Shown here: positions 28,401 to 40,304 of the stretch, in pieces | Numbering within the stretch: position 1 is the stretch's first letter | How the letters are laid out: every line of letters starts with the position of its first letter | Assembly: GCF_026914265.1 (NCBI RefSeq) | Contig: NC_069125.1 | Coordinates: 4,413,056 to 4,477,055, forward strand | Length of the DNA stretch: 64,000 nucleotides | Direction of reading: 5' to 3' | Source: Mya arenaria | Lineage: Eukaryota; Mollusca; Bivalvia; Myida; Myidae | The notes under the pieces: generated by a model | The model's database searches: none | The model's input: only the letters and a program-made list of their open reading frames with translations | Told to the model about the DNA's origin: nothing | Translations under genes and position numbers: made by a program

Positions 28401-30877
28401 AAGTTACTTTGCAGCTTTATTTGATTGCGAGTTTACTATAGTAATTATTTTTTACCATTATTACAAAATATTAAAAAATATTATAATTATAGGTATAACT
28501 TAGTTATTCAGTAGCTATATACAAATGGGTGTTAATATTAATTGTTAAGGTATACACAAAAAAATGAATGAGAAGATAGACGAGCTCTGGCATCCGTTTA
28601 CATTGCAATTGCATCACCCAGAACCGACGTCAATATTTTTATTTTATGAACAGGTATTGAATATAAGATTACTTAAATGAGCTATTATTTGAGCAAAATT
28701 GATTTTTGTTTAAATTTAAACATAACACTTACTGAAGGATTGTGGAATGGTGATGATTATAACTACAGGATATAACGTCACTGTACAACGAAGTGTTGGC
28801 CATGTTGGGAGAGCTGGATATCAGTCAGCATTGTACAGACGTAAGTTAATTACCTAGATAGGGCCCGTTTAACTGCCGAATCTACAGAAGTCTTATGCAT
28901 TTATTGTTGGGCAATTATCAGTTTATAGCAAACTATAAGTTTGATATGTATTTGATAATCATTAAGTTATTTATAGTCCTCAGGGAAAAGTTTTATATAC
29001 ATTTATGTTATGTAAATTGCCATAGCAACAGACATGTCAAATAAGGCAATTTTAAAGAAGCAATAAAGGTAAAGGGTACATAACAAAATTCAAAATGGCT
29101 TCGAACAATGAAAAGACGTTTGTTATAACATTAAAAAAACTTTAAATAAATTTGCGATGTTATGGTGCGTAACATATACATGTGTAATGTGTGCTTCTTT
29201 AAACAATCATTTGCTCAAATTTACAGATTTAAAAGATGGATTTGTTTAATACTTATTCATCTCATATTTTGAATATGGTCCATTGTACAAATTTAGTCTT
29301 AAAAGAGCCCAAAGTATTTACAATATAGAATATTATGACGATTTACACTGATCACATAACCCATTTAATTAATTTATTATAAGAAGTAGAGGGTTGGTCA
29401 ATGGTATGGGTGTCCGCCTCTCACCCATGATGTTGTATGGTCGAGCTACACCAGGGGTACACCTCTCAAAATAGATACCAGAACTGGTTGGTTTCTACTA
29501 AGGAAACGGACTCAAGTGTGATTGTATAAGCACATAGCTTTCGTCGCAATTGCGCTTAAGAAAATGCGTATTAATTATTTTGCTAATATATTAAGAAACA
29601 GCTGTTATTACTGAACGATTGTAATGACACTTTATTAACTGTAAGTTCACTGGATAGAATATGTTTTAAAGGTATATTTAATACAAAAACATGTGTCATA
29701 TCAGTACATAGGTTCCCTAACATACTACAATTTTACAAAATTTTCTTTTCCCAGGCTTTTTCGGAACGTTATGTGTATTCGTGTTTCCTAAATAGATTAA
29801 TCAAATGAAATATATTCCTTAGTTTGCTGCTGAATCTAGGAATGAAGAAGGCAATGAAAACGATGACGAAACGTCCCCAAAGGAAGTGAGTTGATATTGC
29901 TTGCTTTGCGTCTGTTTTGACTGAAATACAATATTGAGCAAACCAATATTTTTTTATTTCTTTTGTATGTGCGATATTGCGGGCTTGAAATGTTCTGTCA
30001 GTTAACTAGTAAGAGTTAGTGATTTTTCTATGATGTGCATAAATAAAACGAAATCAACAAAAAAGTAATAACAGTCCAAGTCAAATGAGGTAAACTACTA
30101 TATGTAATTACATAAAATTTGAATACGTAAAACAACAAGACCAAAAATACTGCATAAGGGTCAAAACGTTTTTTTGTTTTTTACCAGGTAGCAGATGATA
30201 TGCAGACACACATGGATGGTGAAGAGCAGCACGTGAGTGAAAGATTGAAAAACTATAAAAACATGAGAACAATCTTTCTAAAGAATTTTCTAATCAGACA
30301 GAAAACTCTTCATTACTTCTATTTTGTCAAATTAATTTAAGTTCGTCTCACTATGGCCATTAATTAAACGCTTCTTAGTCAATTCAAACTATTTGTATGA
30401 TTTTTTTTATATAACAAAGGATGCAAACACAATTCTTCCTGGTGCTGAAGGGATCAGAATATCGATGGGCGTACCGGGAAGCACAGAAGGCACGGAGCAA
30501 CCACAGGTAATTCAGTTTAAATCAAACCTTGAAATAAGTATAGCATTTTAATACAAGAAACTTTCAAGATACCAGAAATGTCATTCCTTACAACCTAAGA
30601 CTGTGGCTTGACAATGACAAATATTTTTGATGTTTCATTTTATTTCTTTGAAGGACTATGTCGGAGATGACCAAGAGGGGAAACAAAGAGTTAAGGTACT
30701 CCTATTTTCATTTTTTGTTGAGGCAGAAAAGTATAAATATATCAGTAGACTGTTATCGTTAATATATTTGTTTTGTCCATTGTTGTTTTACCAATTTTCC
30801 ATCTCTCTATCCATGATCCATACAATTTGTTTTAGGAGAAGCTGAATGAATATATCAATGCCATGCTTGATCTGTAG
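20515..30877 (+). CDS. Ubiquitin-like / coiled-coil / membrane-hairpin protein, 17 exons
   Basis: Exons: 20515-20752, 20997-21037, 21195-22182, 22582-22785, 24721-24815, 25216-25296, 25412-25475, 25824-25918, 26454-26571, 27908-28002, 28573-28653, 28769-28840, 29823-29885, 30188-30232, 30420-30506, 30654-30695, 30836-30877. All introns are GT-AG and every junction keeps frame; only exon 11 needs a weak acceptor. The product is about 816 residues: ubiquitin-like domain 1-76, linker to about 120, charged helical/coiled-coil region about 150-400, hydrophobic hairpin about 405-433, strongly charged coiled coil 436-500, further helices to about 720 and an acidic tail 725-803. No signal peptide, so cytosolic or inserted into an internal membrane. 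The hairpin motif VPLTAGLSLGL resembles apolipoprotein L; a helical pore-forming fold is an alternative. Function unknown. TAA immediately precedes the start codon in frame. Confidence 0.85.
21195..22182 (+). CDS. Large helical/coiled-coil exon
   Basis: 988 bp, residues 94-422. It carries long amphipathic, Lys/Glu-rich helices, for example LQKKVKIMFDN, AEENKKKIDEKLADLRLQCD and LRELEKRLSTRLDELIEI, then turns hydrophobic at its 3' end (YLWNAVVTTAAIALVPLT). Acceptor ttttccag at 21194; donor aacag/gtaatt at 22183. By far the largest exon of the gene; the others are 41-238 bp of coding sequence. Confidence 0.9.
22331..22449. repeat. (ATT)n microsatellite in intron 3
   Basis: About 40 nearly uninterrupted ATT units, with a few substitutions, lie 150 bp after the exon 3 donor. 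Confidence 0.97.
22582..22785 (+). CDS. Exon completing the hydrophobic hairpin and starting a coiled coil
   Basis: 204 bp, residues 423-490, entered in phase 1. The first residues, AGLSLGLLGLIRG, complete the hydrophobic segment begun in the previous exon, so the exon junction sits at the turn of the hairpin. Then follows a dense charged helix (VRDGLREVRRNQQENEEK, DEIDGLSKEREKLTHK). Donor atgg/gtacgt. Confidence 0.9.
27440..27835. repeat. Dispersed repeat rich in AACGTTG/GTTGTGACAAC motifs, in intron 9
   Basis: Motifs such as gttgtgacaac, aacgttctcacaacg, aacgttgacacaacgttgag and tatcacaacgttt recur at short, uneven intervals in both orientations. This kind of sequence is common in many invertebrate genomes as dispersed repeat; no coding potential. 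Confidence 0.5.
28558..28653 (+). CDS. Exon 11 with an ambiguous acceptor
   Basis: The previous exon ends in phase 0. The natural-looking acceptor, aattgttaag at 28548-28549, would lead to GTA TAC ACA AAA AAA TGA, a stop after five codons. The frame that joins exon 12 (KIDELWHPFTLQLHHPEP) opens only if splicing uses AG 28571-28572 or 28574-28575, both in a purine-rich context, or if the run of seven A (28558-28564) is really eight. The donor gaacag/gtattg at 28654 is good. Either an alternative acceptor, an assembly or allelic indel, or a lesion. Confidence 0.55.
29388..29575 (+). repeat. tRNA-derived SINE in intron 12
   Basis: The head (gggttggtcaatggtatggg, later tggtcgagctaca) has the spacing of RNA polymerase III A and B boxes with a tRNA-like anticodon arm. 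It is followed by a tail module containing 'ctaaggaaacggactc', 'attgtataagcacatagctt' and 'cgcaattgcgctt'. Such a tRNA head with a conserved central module fits molluscan SINEs; the exact family would need a library search. Confidence 0.65.
29823..30877 (+). CDS. Acidic C-terminal tail exons 13-17
   Basis: Five small exons, all entered and left in phase 0: 29823-29885 (63 bp, ESRNEEGNENDDETSPKE), 30188-30232 (45 bp), 30420-30506 (87 bp), 30654-30695 (42 bp, DYVGDDQEGKQRVK) and 30836-30877 (KLNEYINAMLDL, stop TAG). The tail is Asp/Glu/Gly-rich and probably unstructured, ending in a short helix. Confidence 0.8.
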
Positions 30878-30994
30878 GAAGTGAAGCCCTTCAAGATTCA
30901 TGACATAGTTTGGAAGGACTGGAACATTCTTCCATCATTCTTATATCATACAGATTTACTTTCCCCTTACATATTTTCATTTTAAATTTAAACC

Positions 30995-31000
30995 AATAAA
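30995..31000 (+). terminator. Poly(A) signal AATAAA
   Basis: AATAAA 118 bp after the stop codon of the ubiquitin-like/coiled-coil gene, in an A/T-rich 3' region, consistent with the gene's transcript end. Confidence 0.6.
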
Positions 31001-33999
31001 AGTATGTACTACTACATTGTGCATGCCTCTAGTACGGATTGGTTCGAACTTAGATTAAATTAACAATGGAGTGTTACATCGCTTTTTTGTAAATGCATGA
31101 TTCAAAATGAAGCTGGTTTACAATATATTGTATGTTTGAATACTTTATCAACATATCCATAGTTTGTTTGAATCTAACTATATACTATGTAGTAAGTATC
31201 ATACTAACAACCGAAATATCTAACTTTTACATGTTCTTTTCGTGGTTAGTGGTTAGCACATAGCTGTGCCCATCCCAGAGGCATTGAAGTATAATGCGCA
31301 ACGGGGTTTTCCTAGATATTGAAAAAATATACCGGAGCTTTCTTAGCTTTTTAGGGACAATACTGCGTTTTGAAGGAAAATACCGGAGTTTTCATAGGTA
31401 CATTGTATTGAAGGAAAATATCGGAGTTTTCATAGATGTTGCATCGGTATTGAATCAAATTACCGGGGTTCCATAGACAGTGAAGGTAAATACCGGGGTT
31501 TTCATAATCAAATCGTTTTTGTTTTTGTGTGTTTTATCAATATTATTTTGGTAAAGATATGTTTATTAATGTTAATTTCGAATGTATAATGTATAGCATT
31601 ATTTACGAAATGTAGTTTTATTCAGTTTACACACTCATACTCATACTTTGAATGTATTGATGTTATTCATAATCGTAATTTTATTTTATAGTTTTTATGT
31701 GAAATCTAGAACTGTTTTTGTACACAATGGAAGATTATAATATGAATCGTCATTCAAAACGAAATTTATCAAACGAGTTTCTAAATTTGATAATTGATGA
31801 CGATTTGAACTGACAGTTCCAATGCCCGCAATTTATTGATAAAGCTATATTGATGCAAGATGGGTCTGTATGTGTTGTTTGTATGTTTGTGTCTGTTATA
31901 CAGTGTGGGTTTGACTTCTGGGCGTGTCCCTTTAGGTGTTATTTTATTGTTATACATGGCTGTATTTACAAATTAGCTTTGCAAAATTATATACCCATCT
32001 TATGTTTCACTCTATTACCCATCATGCATACATTTTTATTCATACATGATCTTATACTTAGAGTGTGTATATAAGGCACATAATCATTCACATTATCTCT
32101 GTAAACGTAACGCTTATCATGTTTTTTACCGTTTTTTAGTAATTTCTGAAATTGTCAAGGAACTGTCACTTCCTCCATTTTGCCAGCTTGCAAGTGCGTC
32201 ATGATACATCGTTTCATTTCAAAACGCGAATGCTTCTTGCAACTTTAAAAGTAATCTTAGATTGTTTTATAATGTCGTTTGTTTATTGCAAACTATTTAA
32301 CAGATTCAACCCATTATTTACTACCTTAAACTAATAAGTCGTTGCACTATTTTCTAACATTCGCGCGTTTTTAACTCTGATTTACAAGGTTGTGAAATTA
32401 TGTTTGTTGTGACAATTGCAAATGATTTAAGGTCAAATAGCCTGAACCTGATATCAGCATGACACAAAAACGATATTTATAAGAAAAGTGTCCGAAAAGT
32501 AAAGGATAATTCAAATAGAGACTTATGGTTTGTTATTGTGTAAGAAAGCCATATATTTTTTTCCGGGCGCGAACCATAAGTTTTATATTTTGTTTTGCCA
32601 TGAGAGAAAATTATACTTTCGGTGTACAAGAGCGGGTGTATATTGCCCTAATACTCTGAAATAGCTTTCTTTTATTAACTGCTTACAATTCTTTGATATC
32701 TAATTACTCGAGTAGTAAGCTGTGCCAAATCTTGGTCATATGATGTCATACCGAAAATGAAGTATATTTGTTCGTACATGCACTGTGTGTATTAACGTGT
32801 GTTTTTCGTTAAAATCGAGGTAAAATTAAAAGAAGAATGGAAAAATGTATATTTATTTTTAAAATCAGTGATTAAAATGATGAGGTCATCACGAAATATT
32901 CCATCGCTATTTTTTCAATGAACCATAAGAAAGCGTGCAGTACTTATTATCAAGAGGAAACAATACCTTGTGTTTAAAATGTAGTTTGCTTTTTATCATT
33001 GTTGTGTTGTATAACAATTGCTACACCATAATAGTATATTATAGCTAAGGTTGAGGTAATATATTTCTTTTGAAATCGTCCAAGTGTTTGTACTCAACTT
33101 AATCAGTATCATACTTATACAATCTTGATGTAAGGTTTCACGAATTTTTCGAATATTGTATTGTCGTGACAGATACAAATGTACGAAACGAAGTAATTAA
33201 AAATCATAAAAAAACTAACTGCATTGATGCATTTAGTCTATATCGAAATATGTGTGTGATATCAACAGTTAAGATTGACATAAGGTAAATTATAGTTGTA
33301 CGGAAATTCAATTCAATATTTCATAATTCTATGTCATCAATGCTTATTCTTAAAAGTATTTAGTTTTATTAAACGTGTGTTTAAACTGCTGGCTTTTCTA
33401 TTACTGAAACCACTCAATGCTGGTAATTTATCCCAATACCGAAAAGTTTACTAACAACAAAGTGGTCATGGGTCTTGCACACGACCCGTCTGGTGTAAGC
33501 ACCGAACTCATGTATGTGTCAAGTAATTTTAAAGTCCGTGCATGGACTACAGTCCAGTCACGATCATTTACTGTGTATGCATATATGCAGCATTCCATAA
33601 TGATTTATCTGTAAGTGTGACCTTGACCTTTGAGGTATGGAATTGAGTCTTGCACGATAACTTCGACTTATCATAACGAAAACATGTGTAAAGTAATTTA
33701 AATTCCGTTCCGAAATGACAGTGTTTCAGCATGCAAACAGAAAAACAGGATGAACGGTGCAATTTTAATATAACTTAAAGTATAGAAACAGACATATTTC
33801 GTTATGCCTTTGCAGAAGGGTTTGAAATCTTTATTGAAGTATAATTATCACTTTTGTCACACGCCTATGAGTGCGCGTCTTCCCAGAGATTAAAATGTGT
33901 ATGCATACACTTTCACACAAGGATTGTCTTATCTTGTAGTTACAGTTCAAAGTAGCATACTGCAAAACGAACCAATACGTATTAATGCACCTTGTTAGG
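31001..33999. other. Intergenic, with a short degenerate array at 31318-31510
   Basis: No supported gene. At 31318-31510 a motif near GAAGGAAAATACCGGGGTTT occurs about five times at 40-60 bp spacing. 33440-33760 contains dispersed-repeat-like 'gtgaccttgacctttgaggt'. The remainder is AT-rich. Confidence 0.45.
33830..33835 (-). terminator. Candidate poly(A) signal for the CD225-like gene
   Basis: AATAAA on the minus strand, about 165 bp downstream of the TGA at 34000. It is the nearest canonical signal I saw. Confidence 0.45.
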
Positions 34000-35618
34000 T
34001 CAGACATGATGCATTGGAATGAAAATTAAGACGAATAATGCCATGAAAATCAGAGGCCCCAGCAGAAACGCCAACAACGTAAACTGCAGAGCCCAGTCTG
34101 ACGATTCTTTAGCATCCTTTCCGTTTTTCTGGTCCTCTGCTTTGTGGACCTATAAAAAGGATACAAAATTACCGTTGGTCCATTGGTTGATGTCATACAA
34201 TGCTGTGATCATATGTGTGTCATTCATAAATAAAGGTTTGTGGATGTTTTTTGTTTCATAAATCAGACGTATGTAAGGTATTTGCAATTTGGATTATCCT
34301 CCGCATTTTATTGGAATTAGAAGAGTATATACATGGTAAAACATCATAACTATACATTCCATGACATATACATTATCCTAACTGTACATCATACAGTAAA
34401 TCAAGGAATAATATATTTCTGTCGGTTTATACCGATTATGGATACCTTTGTCTCAAATAAAAATAAGATAAAAACTACTTTTGAAAGCTACTTTCTACTA
34501 TAAAAAAACAGGTAATAAATGCGCTATGTAGCAAAATTCGTCTATTGTTATTTCAGCCAAAACAAACCATAACAAGTTTCTTATTAAAACCAGAACTTTA
34601 GGTGTTAGATCTTCGAAGATCGCTACGTTTACGCTATGCAAATACACTGACTATTTTCTTTTAAACACAGACAAGTCAAAAGTAATTATGCTTATAAATG
34701 TACAATAAAGCGACACAAGATGAAATATTGCTAAACAAAGAATAAGAATGATGACAAACCCGAAGACTGTTGTGGACTGCCAGAAGTCCGTAGGGAAGAA
34801 AGACGAATAGAGCCACTAAAGACACGAGTAGGTAGTCTGTAACCTTAACGTCTTGATTGGGCAGATCTTCCGCCGAAACCTGTCGTGTTTTAAATGCAAA
34901 AACCTGCACAGTTGAATTTAAGGATGGGCTAAAGATTGGAACTGTCCTTCGGAAATTTATGACAAACAATAGTTCGTATATAATCTGGACGAGATATATC
35001 AGGCGCACAAACTACATCCAAACTATGAAACAAGTTCCATGAACATATTATTGAAATGGTTATGCATGGAAAATAGATGTACTACATGTGTAATTTTAAA
35101 CGTATCAATGATAATGAAAATATAATTCAGTGTTTTACCAGTTTGCAGATGCCAGTGTTGTCGTCAATGTCAAGATAGCCAGCACCAGCTCCACTCTGGT
35201 AACTCACTTTGTGGTAAACTGAAATATTTAAACAAGGCTATCCGATTCAAACATCGTGTGAATAGTTCATGGCTTATAATAGTTGAAGAACATTTATTTA
35301 TCGATACAAATATCCACATTTATTTAAGATATCTTAAAGCTGGTATGGATCGTTTTCGGTTTGTCTTGCTTGGTGTAGAACCAGAACAAGGGTTAATATC
35401 TAGAGGCCATGAGAATGTGCCTCTTGTTGGTGGGCCTTCCTTTGATACCTTATTTTTTATAAGTATCAATTATGTTTCTTATTTCAACTCAAACCAAACT
35501 ACATTTATCGACAGGTTAACTAACCTACAGATACAAATTTGCCAGGAATATGTGGTACATCCCTGTCTAAAGACCCGTCTAACTCCTCATACATATTTGT
35601 CTGACAGGCCTGCTCCAT
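34000..35618 (-). CDS. CD225/dispanin-type small membrane protein, complete, 4 exons
   Basis: Minus-strand exons: 35525-35618 (start ATG 35618-35616), 35139-35218, 34760-34879, 34000-34149 (stop TGA). All introns are GT-AG, phases 1, 0 and 0 agree, and the total is 147 residues. The N-terminal half is soluble and acidic (MEQACQTNMYEELDGSLD; YLDIDDNTGICK). Exon 3 carries VTDYLLVSLVALFVFLPYGL followed by LAVHNSLR, the pattern DYL-x-x-S...P-x-G-x-x-A-x-x-S of CD225 domains. Exon 4 supplies a charged loop (VHKAEDQKNGKDAKESSDWA) and a second hydrophobic segment (TLLAFLLGPLIFMALFVLIF). Dispanins sit in plasma or endosomal membranes; which role this one has cannot be told. AATAAA lies on the minus strand at 33835-33830, about 165 bp after the stop. 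Confidence 0.85.
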
Positions 35619-38600
35619 GATGCTGTTTTTCTATTGTCCGAAAACTCCAAATATATGTCAAAAGGAACAAAAAAAGAATGAAAATTCGTTTCATCAAGCT
35701 TAGGAGTATGGTAAAAATAGTCCTTTGACACTATTAAAACGTCTGCTTCAATCAGCAGTTACGCACTGAGACCTGCATGTATTACGAGTAATTTTCTACT
35801 AATGTACCGTTTATGGTATTTTTCTGCAATTACAAGTTAAGTTACATCTGTTACTTCAGAGAGTTATCTGAAAATCAGACGTATATATTTCGCTTGTGGC
35901 ATTTTCTGGTATGTGTATGTAAATGTCTAGTGTTTCTAGTTTTAGAAAACCGAGCTTAAATGATCGCTTGAAAACTATTGTATGAGGCCACAGAAATGTA
36001 AAATGTAACAAATATATTTTGTCAGAGCTCTTCACCATAATGCAAGAAATTCTAGATACACTTTTTAAATCAGTACTAGAGTGGACGTTACAAGAAATTG
36101 CGAAACAAATCAATCTCACTGGATGATTTAAATCACAATGCATGACATGAACAAATTCTCCAAAACGATAATTATTTGTTGAACTAATTTTTAAACAACG
36201 GCCTTCACCTTAAATCGAGAAGCTTGCATGTGCAGAATAGGACAGCTGTGACATATAGGTGGAAGAAATTCGGTAAATTTAACAATTACCAATAACATTA
36301 TGTCCATGAAATCAAATCACAAATACATACAGGCAATGCATTTGTTGATGTCAGTGTAATATCAAATTTTATTTCGCGAGTGTTACAGAAACCATTTTTT
36401 CATGATTGGCGGAGCCACCATTAAAATGTAGTTTTTCTAAGATCACGAAATAAATATAAAAACAGATCTTAACACTAAAATCAACATGTGTCATCAGTGT
36501 TATATTTCTTTAATGCTTATATTTCGAGGATTTATTGGTATTTTCATTTATTTTTATGAATACCCCCTTTGCTACCCAGCCACCAATGTGACGCCCCTCA
36601 CCAGCAGTTTTGATCGCCGATGACTTGGGACTGTCCTTGAGAAATAGTTCTCCAGGATCGTATTGTTTGAAATATGTTACATGCTCGTGTTTCAGTGCAA
36701 ACATTTCATAAACATTCATCAATTAACTTAAATTAATGAATTCATGTTCCAAATAAGAACAGGCAATGCAGATTGTATTTGAATAGAACAGGCCATGAAT
36801 ACATTGCCTGAAGAAGACTGGTCGCCATTTACGGAATAAATATTTGATTTTTTTTTATACGAATTAACTTTTGATTAAAACAATTTTAAGCAAGTTTCTG
36901 GATTTGTTCCAAGATTCATGGATATCAAGTCGCACTCGCTGTCAGAAATCGGTCTAATTATTTAATAAATGGGATTGTGATTTCCCTCATATACGGACAT
37001 TCGTGTTTATTTCCAAAAAATCTTTATTCTTACACATACAATCTTTTTCTTTAGATCAAATAATAATTTTGACAAAATTTACTGGTTCCAAAATAAGTTT
37101 CTCAGTTTTTATCAAAAGAAAGTATTAACTACAAGTAATTTCAATACTTTTCCCGGCAGTAAACACATCAAATTGATATGTTCAGTGCTGTTTTTCTGTA
37201 ACTGATAAAACTTCACATTTCACCGTAGATCATGCAAAAATAGTGCCCTAACGATTAAAAGCATCGATTTTATTTATTTATTTTTTTCATTTTTTTGTTA
37301 CCTTTTGACCCTCCCGCCTCTTTACGAGGACACCATGTACCAGCTTTACATGGTGGAGGAAGATCCCAGGTGCCTCTCCGGGCAATTTTCAGGCTCGGGC
37401 GGGTACCTTGGTAGAACCACCGACGTTCCGCAAGCTAGCTGGTTAGCTTCCTCACATGAAAGATCTTGACCGTGAGCCTCGGTGGCGCAATGATAGCGCG
37501 CTTGCTTATTAAAGCGGATAAGTCTCACCAAAGGGATTCTGTTTCGCCGTATCAAACCTTTGTCAATAGAAACAGATGACCTTATGGAATCGGGATAAAT
37601 AAAGGAATCCTTATGCAACTTGAAACCCCTACAACTTTCAAGGTACACGGTAAAACATACATAGAACATAGATCACGAAACCCTTGCTTTAAACGTGCAT
37701 GACTTTTTGTTTAGAACATGTTTTAGATCTAAATCTTGTTGTTACCTATGAAGGTATCATGCTTCAAGTATTTCAACAGGCCAAAGTTTTATTTTTCCAA
37801 GATTTTCCAAGATTCTGTGAGAGAGTACCTTTAACAGCCTCGTAACTTTGTGACATCGCATTATGTAACGCATACATGTAAATAATTATTAGTTTACCTT
37901 CTGTACAATTTAGTGTAAGCATTCTGAAACATTTAGTTACGGTGATTTTGTCCAAATTTTTAGAAGAAATATCCTTTTGTTATTGCATCCTACATGTTGC
38001 ATTAATAGCACGAAAAAAAATGCTATTGGCGGTAAAATAGTTCATTTTCTGGAGTGCAAGATTGTAAAAAAGGCAACTCATACGTGGAAAAGCACAATGT
38101 TTTATGCCACCCCTGAAAGTGATGTCAAATACCCTTAACCTTCTTTATGTCACCTTTATCTCACTCAGATATACCTCCAAAAATAGGCGAAACGGGTGTG
38201 GGGTAGCCCGGTGGTTTTATTACCTGTGACGCTCCTCGTCGTTAGAAATTATTCATATTTCAGTATATTGTTGAAGAGACATCCTTCTTTGGATTTGGGG
38301 TATTTGGGTCACTTTTCAGGCGTTTTTAAGTAGTAAAAGTAAACAATTATATCAATATAAGGCATAAAATATGCAAATCGGTTGTGGGGAAGTCCCATGT
38401 GTTATGACCTGTGACGCCTATGACAATAAGATGTTGTTCGAATTTAAGGGCCATAACTCCCGAACGTGTGGAGCAAATCTATTATTTTTCTTTCTGCACA
38501 AATAGGCATCGGTAGTAGTAATCCCTGAAAGTTTGAATCAATTCCGTCCAATAATGAATGAAGAGTTGCGGTCACAAAAAAATGTTGCACGTACGCACGC

Positions 38601-40225
38601 ACGGACGGGTGCCATTACCATATTCTCCTCCAATGCCTATCGGTGGGGATAATTATGTTGTAAGTGTACCTTCTTGGATAAAACGTTACTGTCTGAATTG
38701 TATGTTAAATACGTGCAGAAGGTATTTAATCACTGTCCTGAAACCAGGTTGAAGAAGGCCATATGATAAAAACAGTTAGTGTCGATGTAAATTACTGTCA
38801 TTCATTTCGAACAAGATGAGTTTTTTGGATATCAGTTTGCGGTTCGATTAATTATGATTTACAGGATACTATCTTCCATTTTATTGTATGAGGCAAACCT
38901 AGAAAGGAATTCTTACACCCTGAAATTAATGACTGTGATTGCGCACAGCAGTTACATAATATTTTCTGCTTGTTGGGACATCAACAAGACACGGAATTAG
39001 ATGGGCAAATTTGAACAACCATGGCAGTAAACAGATTGTACTAGAGAAGTGGAGTGAAAAAGAACATGATAATTTGACCTTGACTCAAACTCTGGAACCA
39101 ATAATATGATTGGCAGTTCAGAGAATTTTCACAGTAATTTACTAATCAACATCAGCTTTCGACGACTCAAAATATTTAAGTGGTAAATAAGAGAAGTAGA
39201 TCATTCGGTCTTGTAACAATGTTCAGAGTTCATGTCCTCGTGTCCTAGGTCTTTCGCATTATGCTTGCGGCATAGACTGCTCAGTGCTGATGCATAAACA
39301 TCTGTCTTTCCATTACGTCGACTTTTCAGTCTGTAACAACATGCAAAACAATAATACAAGGTGGTGTGATTTTCTGTATACAGCATAACAGTAAGGAAGT
39401 GTTATTTTAATTTCAATTGCTCTGTAAAATTACTGGCAAGGTGGATTGATTTCATACTGTACCTATATTAATAATGATAATAATGCTAACACAACCTGCA
39501 AACATCAGAGTGAAATTAAATGTAATTGCATCAAATATACGAAGGTTTTAATGTACCTGGTATACAAATTGCACTCGCCTTCAAAATGAAGTTTCTTATT
39601 TTATCGCAAAAATCACCTTTCGCCTATTTTATATATATTTAGTATGAAATGGAAAAAAAAGTAAAAACAATATGCTCGCTTGAACATTTTTTTCTTAAAT
39701 CTTTAATTCGGTGTGGTCTTACATTTACATAAAATTTACTTCAACAAGATGGTATTTAACTCTGAGTTTGCTCACATAATGTTGTAAAAGCAAGTCTTCA
39801 TAACGATATCAAAAACACCAAGTTCTATTGGATGGAAATTGTTGCCTTAAGTGTAAACAAAGATTTCGTACAGATTATGAATATATTTGAATACATGGGC
39901 ATGACCCATAATCAAATTTTATCTAAGTTATATAATGGCACATTGTGACATAGTTCCACAAGGATCAGATAGAAAACTAGACTCATGGGCTTAAGAGTCA
40001 TCCAGGATACTATACATATCAGATCATAGATCTGTTGACCCTTCAGGTAACTCATCAAAGTCTTGGATCCCAGGACATTGAACCATTATCATTGTTTGTG
40101 TGGATTTCTTCACAAAAAAGGCTTACCCAACATCTTTTAAATCAGGGGTTTCAAATTACTTTACAAATCTTACGAAAGACAAAAACATTTTTTATTGTTT
40201 TAAAAAACGTAATTACGATTTCAAA
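34755..40225. repeat. Segmental duplication, copy B
   Basis: Partner of 2024-4990 in direct order. 34755-37275 and 39705-40225 align with it. Copy B keeps the complete CD225-like gene and has extra sequence at 37.3-39.7 kb (SINE-like head, dispersed element and the 38.8 kb repeat). Confidence 0.75.
37474..37535 (+). repeat. tRNA-like fragment (SINE head)
   Basis: The A-box-like tggcgcaatgatagcgcg has the layout of a tRNA D arm, but no B box follows, so a functional tRNA is ruled out. Confidence 0.45.
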
Positions 40226-40304
40226 TCAGTTAATACATAAAAAAAATCAACTTCAAACAAAATTATAAGACTTAATGGAAAGTCCTCTGACTAGATACCA
40301 GAAT

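Noticed and set aside
35258..35620. 120-codon plus-strand frame
   Set aside because: It overlaps the first exon of the minus-strand CD225-like gene and has no supporting features.
36510..36722. Minus-strand frame with DPGELFLKDSPKSSAIK and a gtgagg donor, upstream of the CD225-like gene
   Set aside because: Its phase does not join the start exon in frame; the duplicate at about 3.6 kb has lost the frame.
37474..37535. tRNA gene
   Set aside because: A-box-like part only; no B box or acceptor stem.
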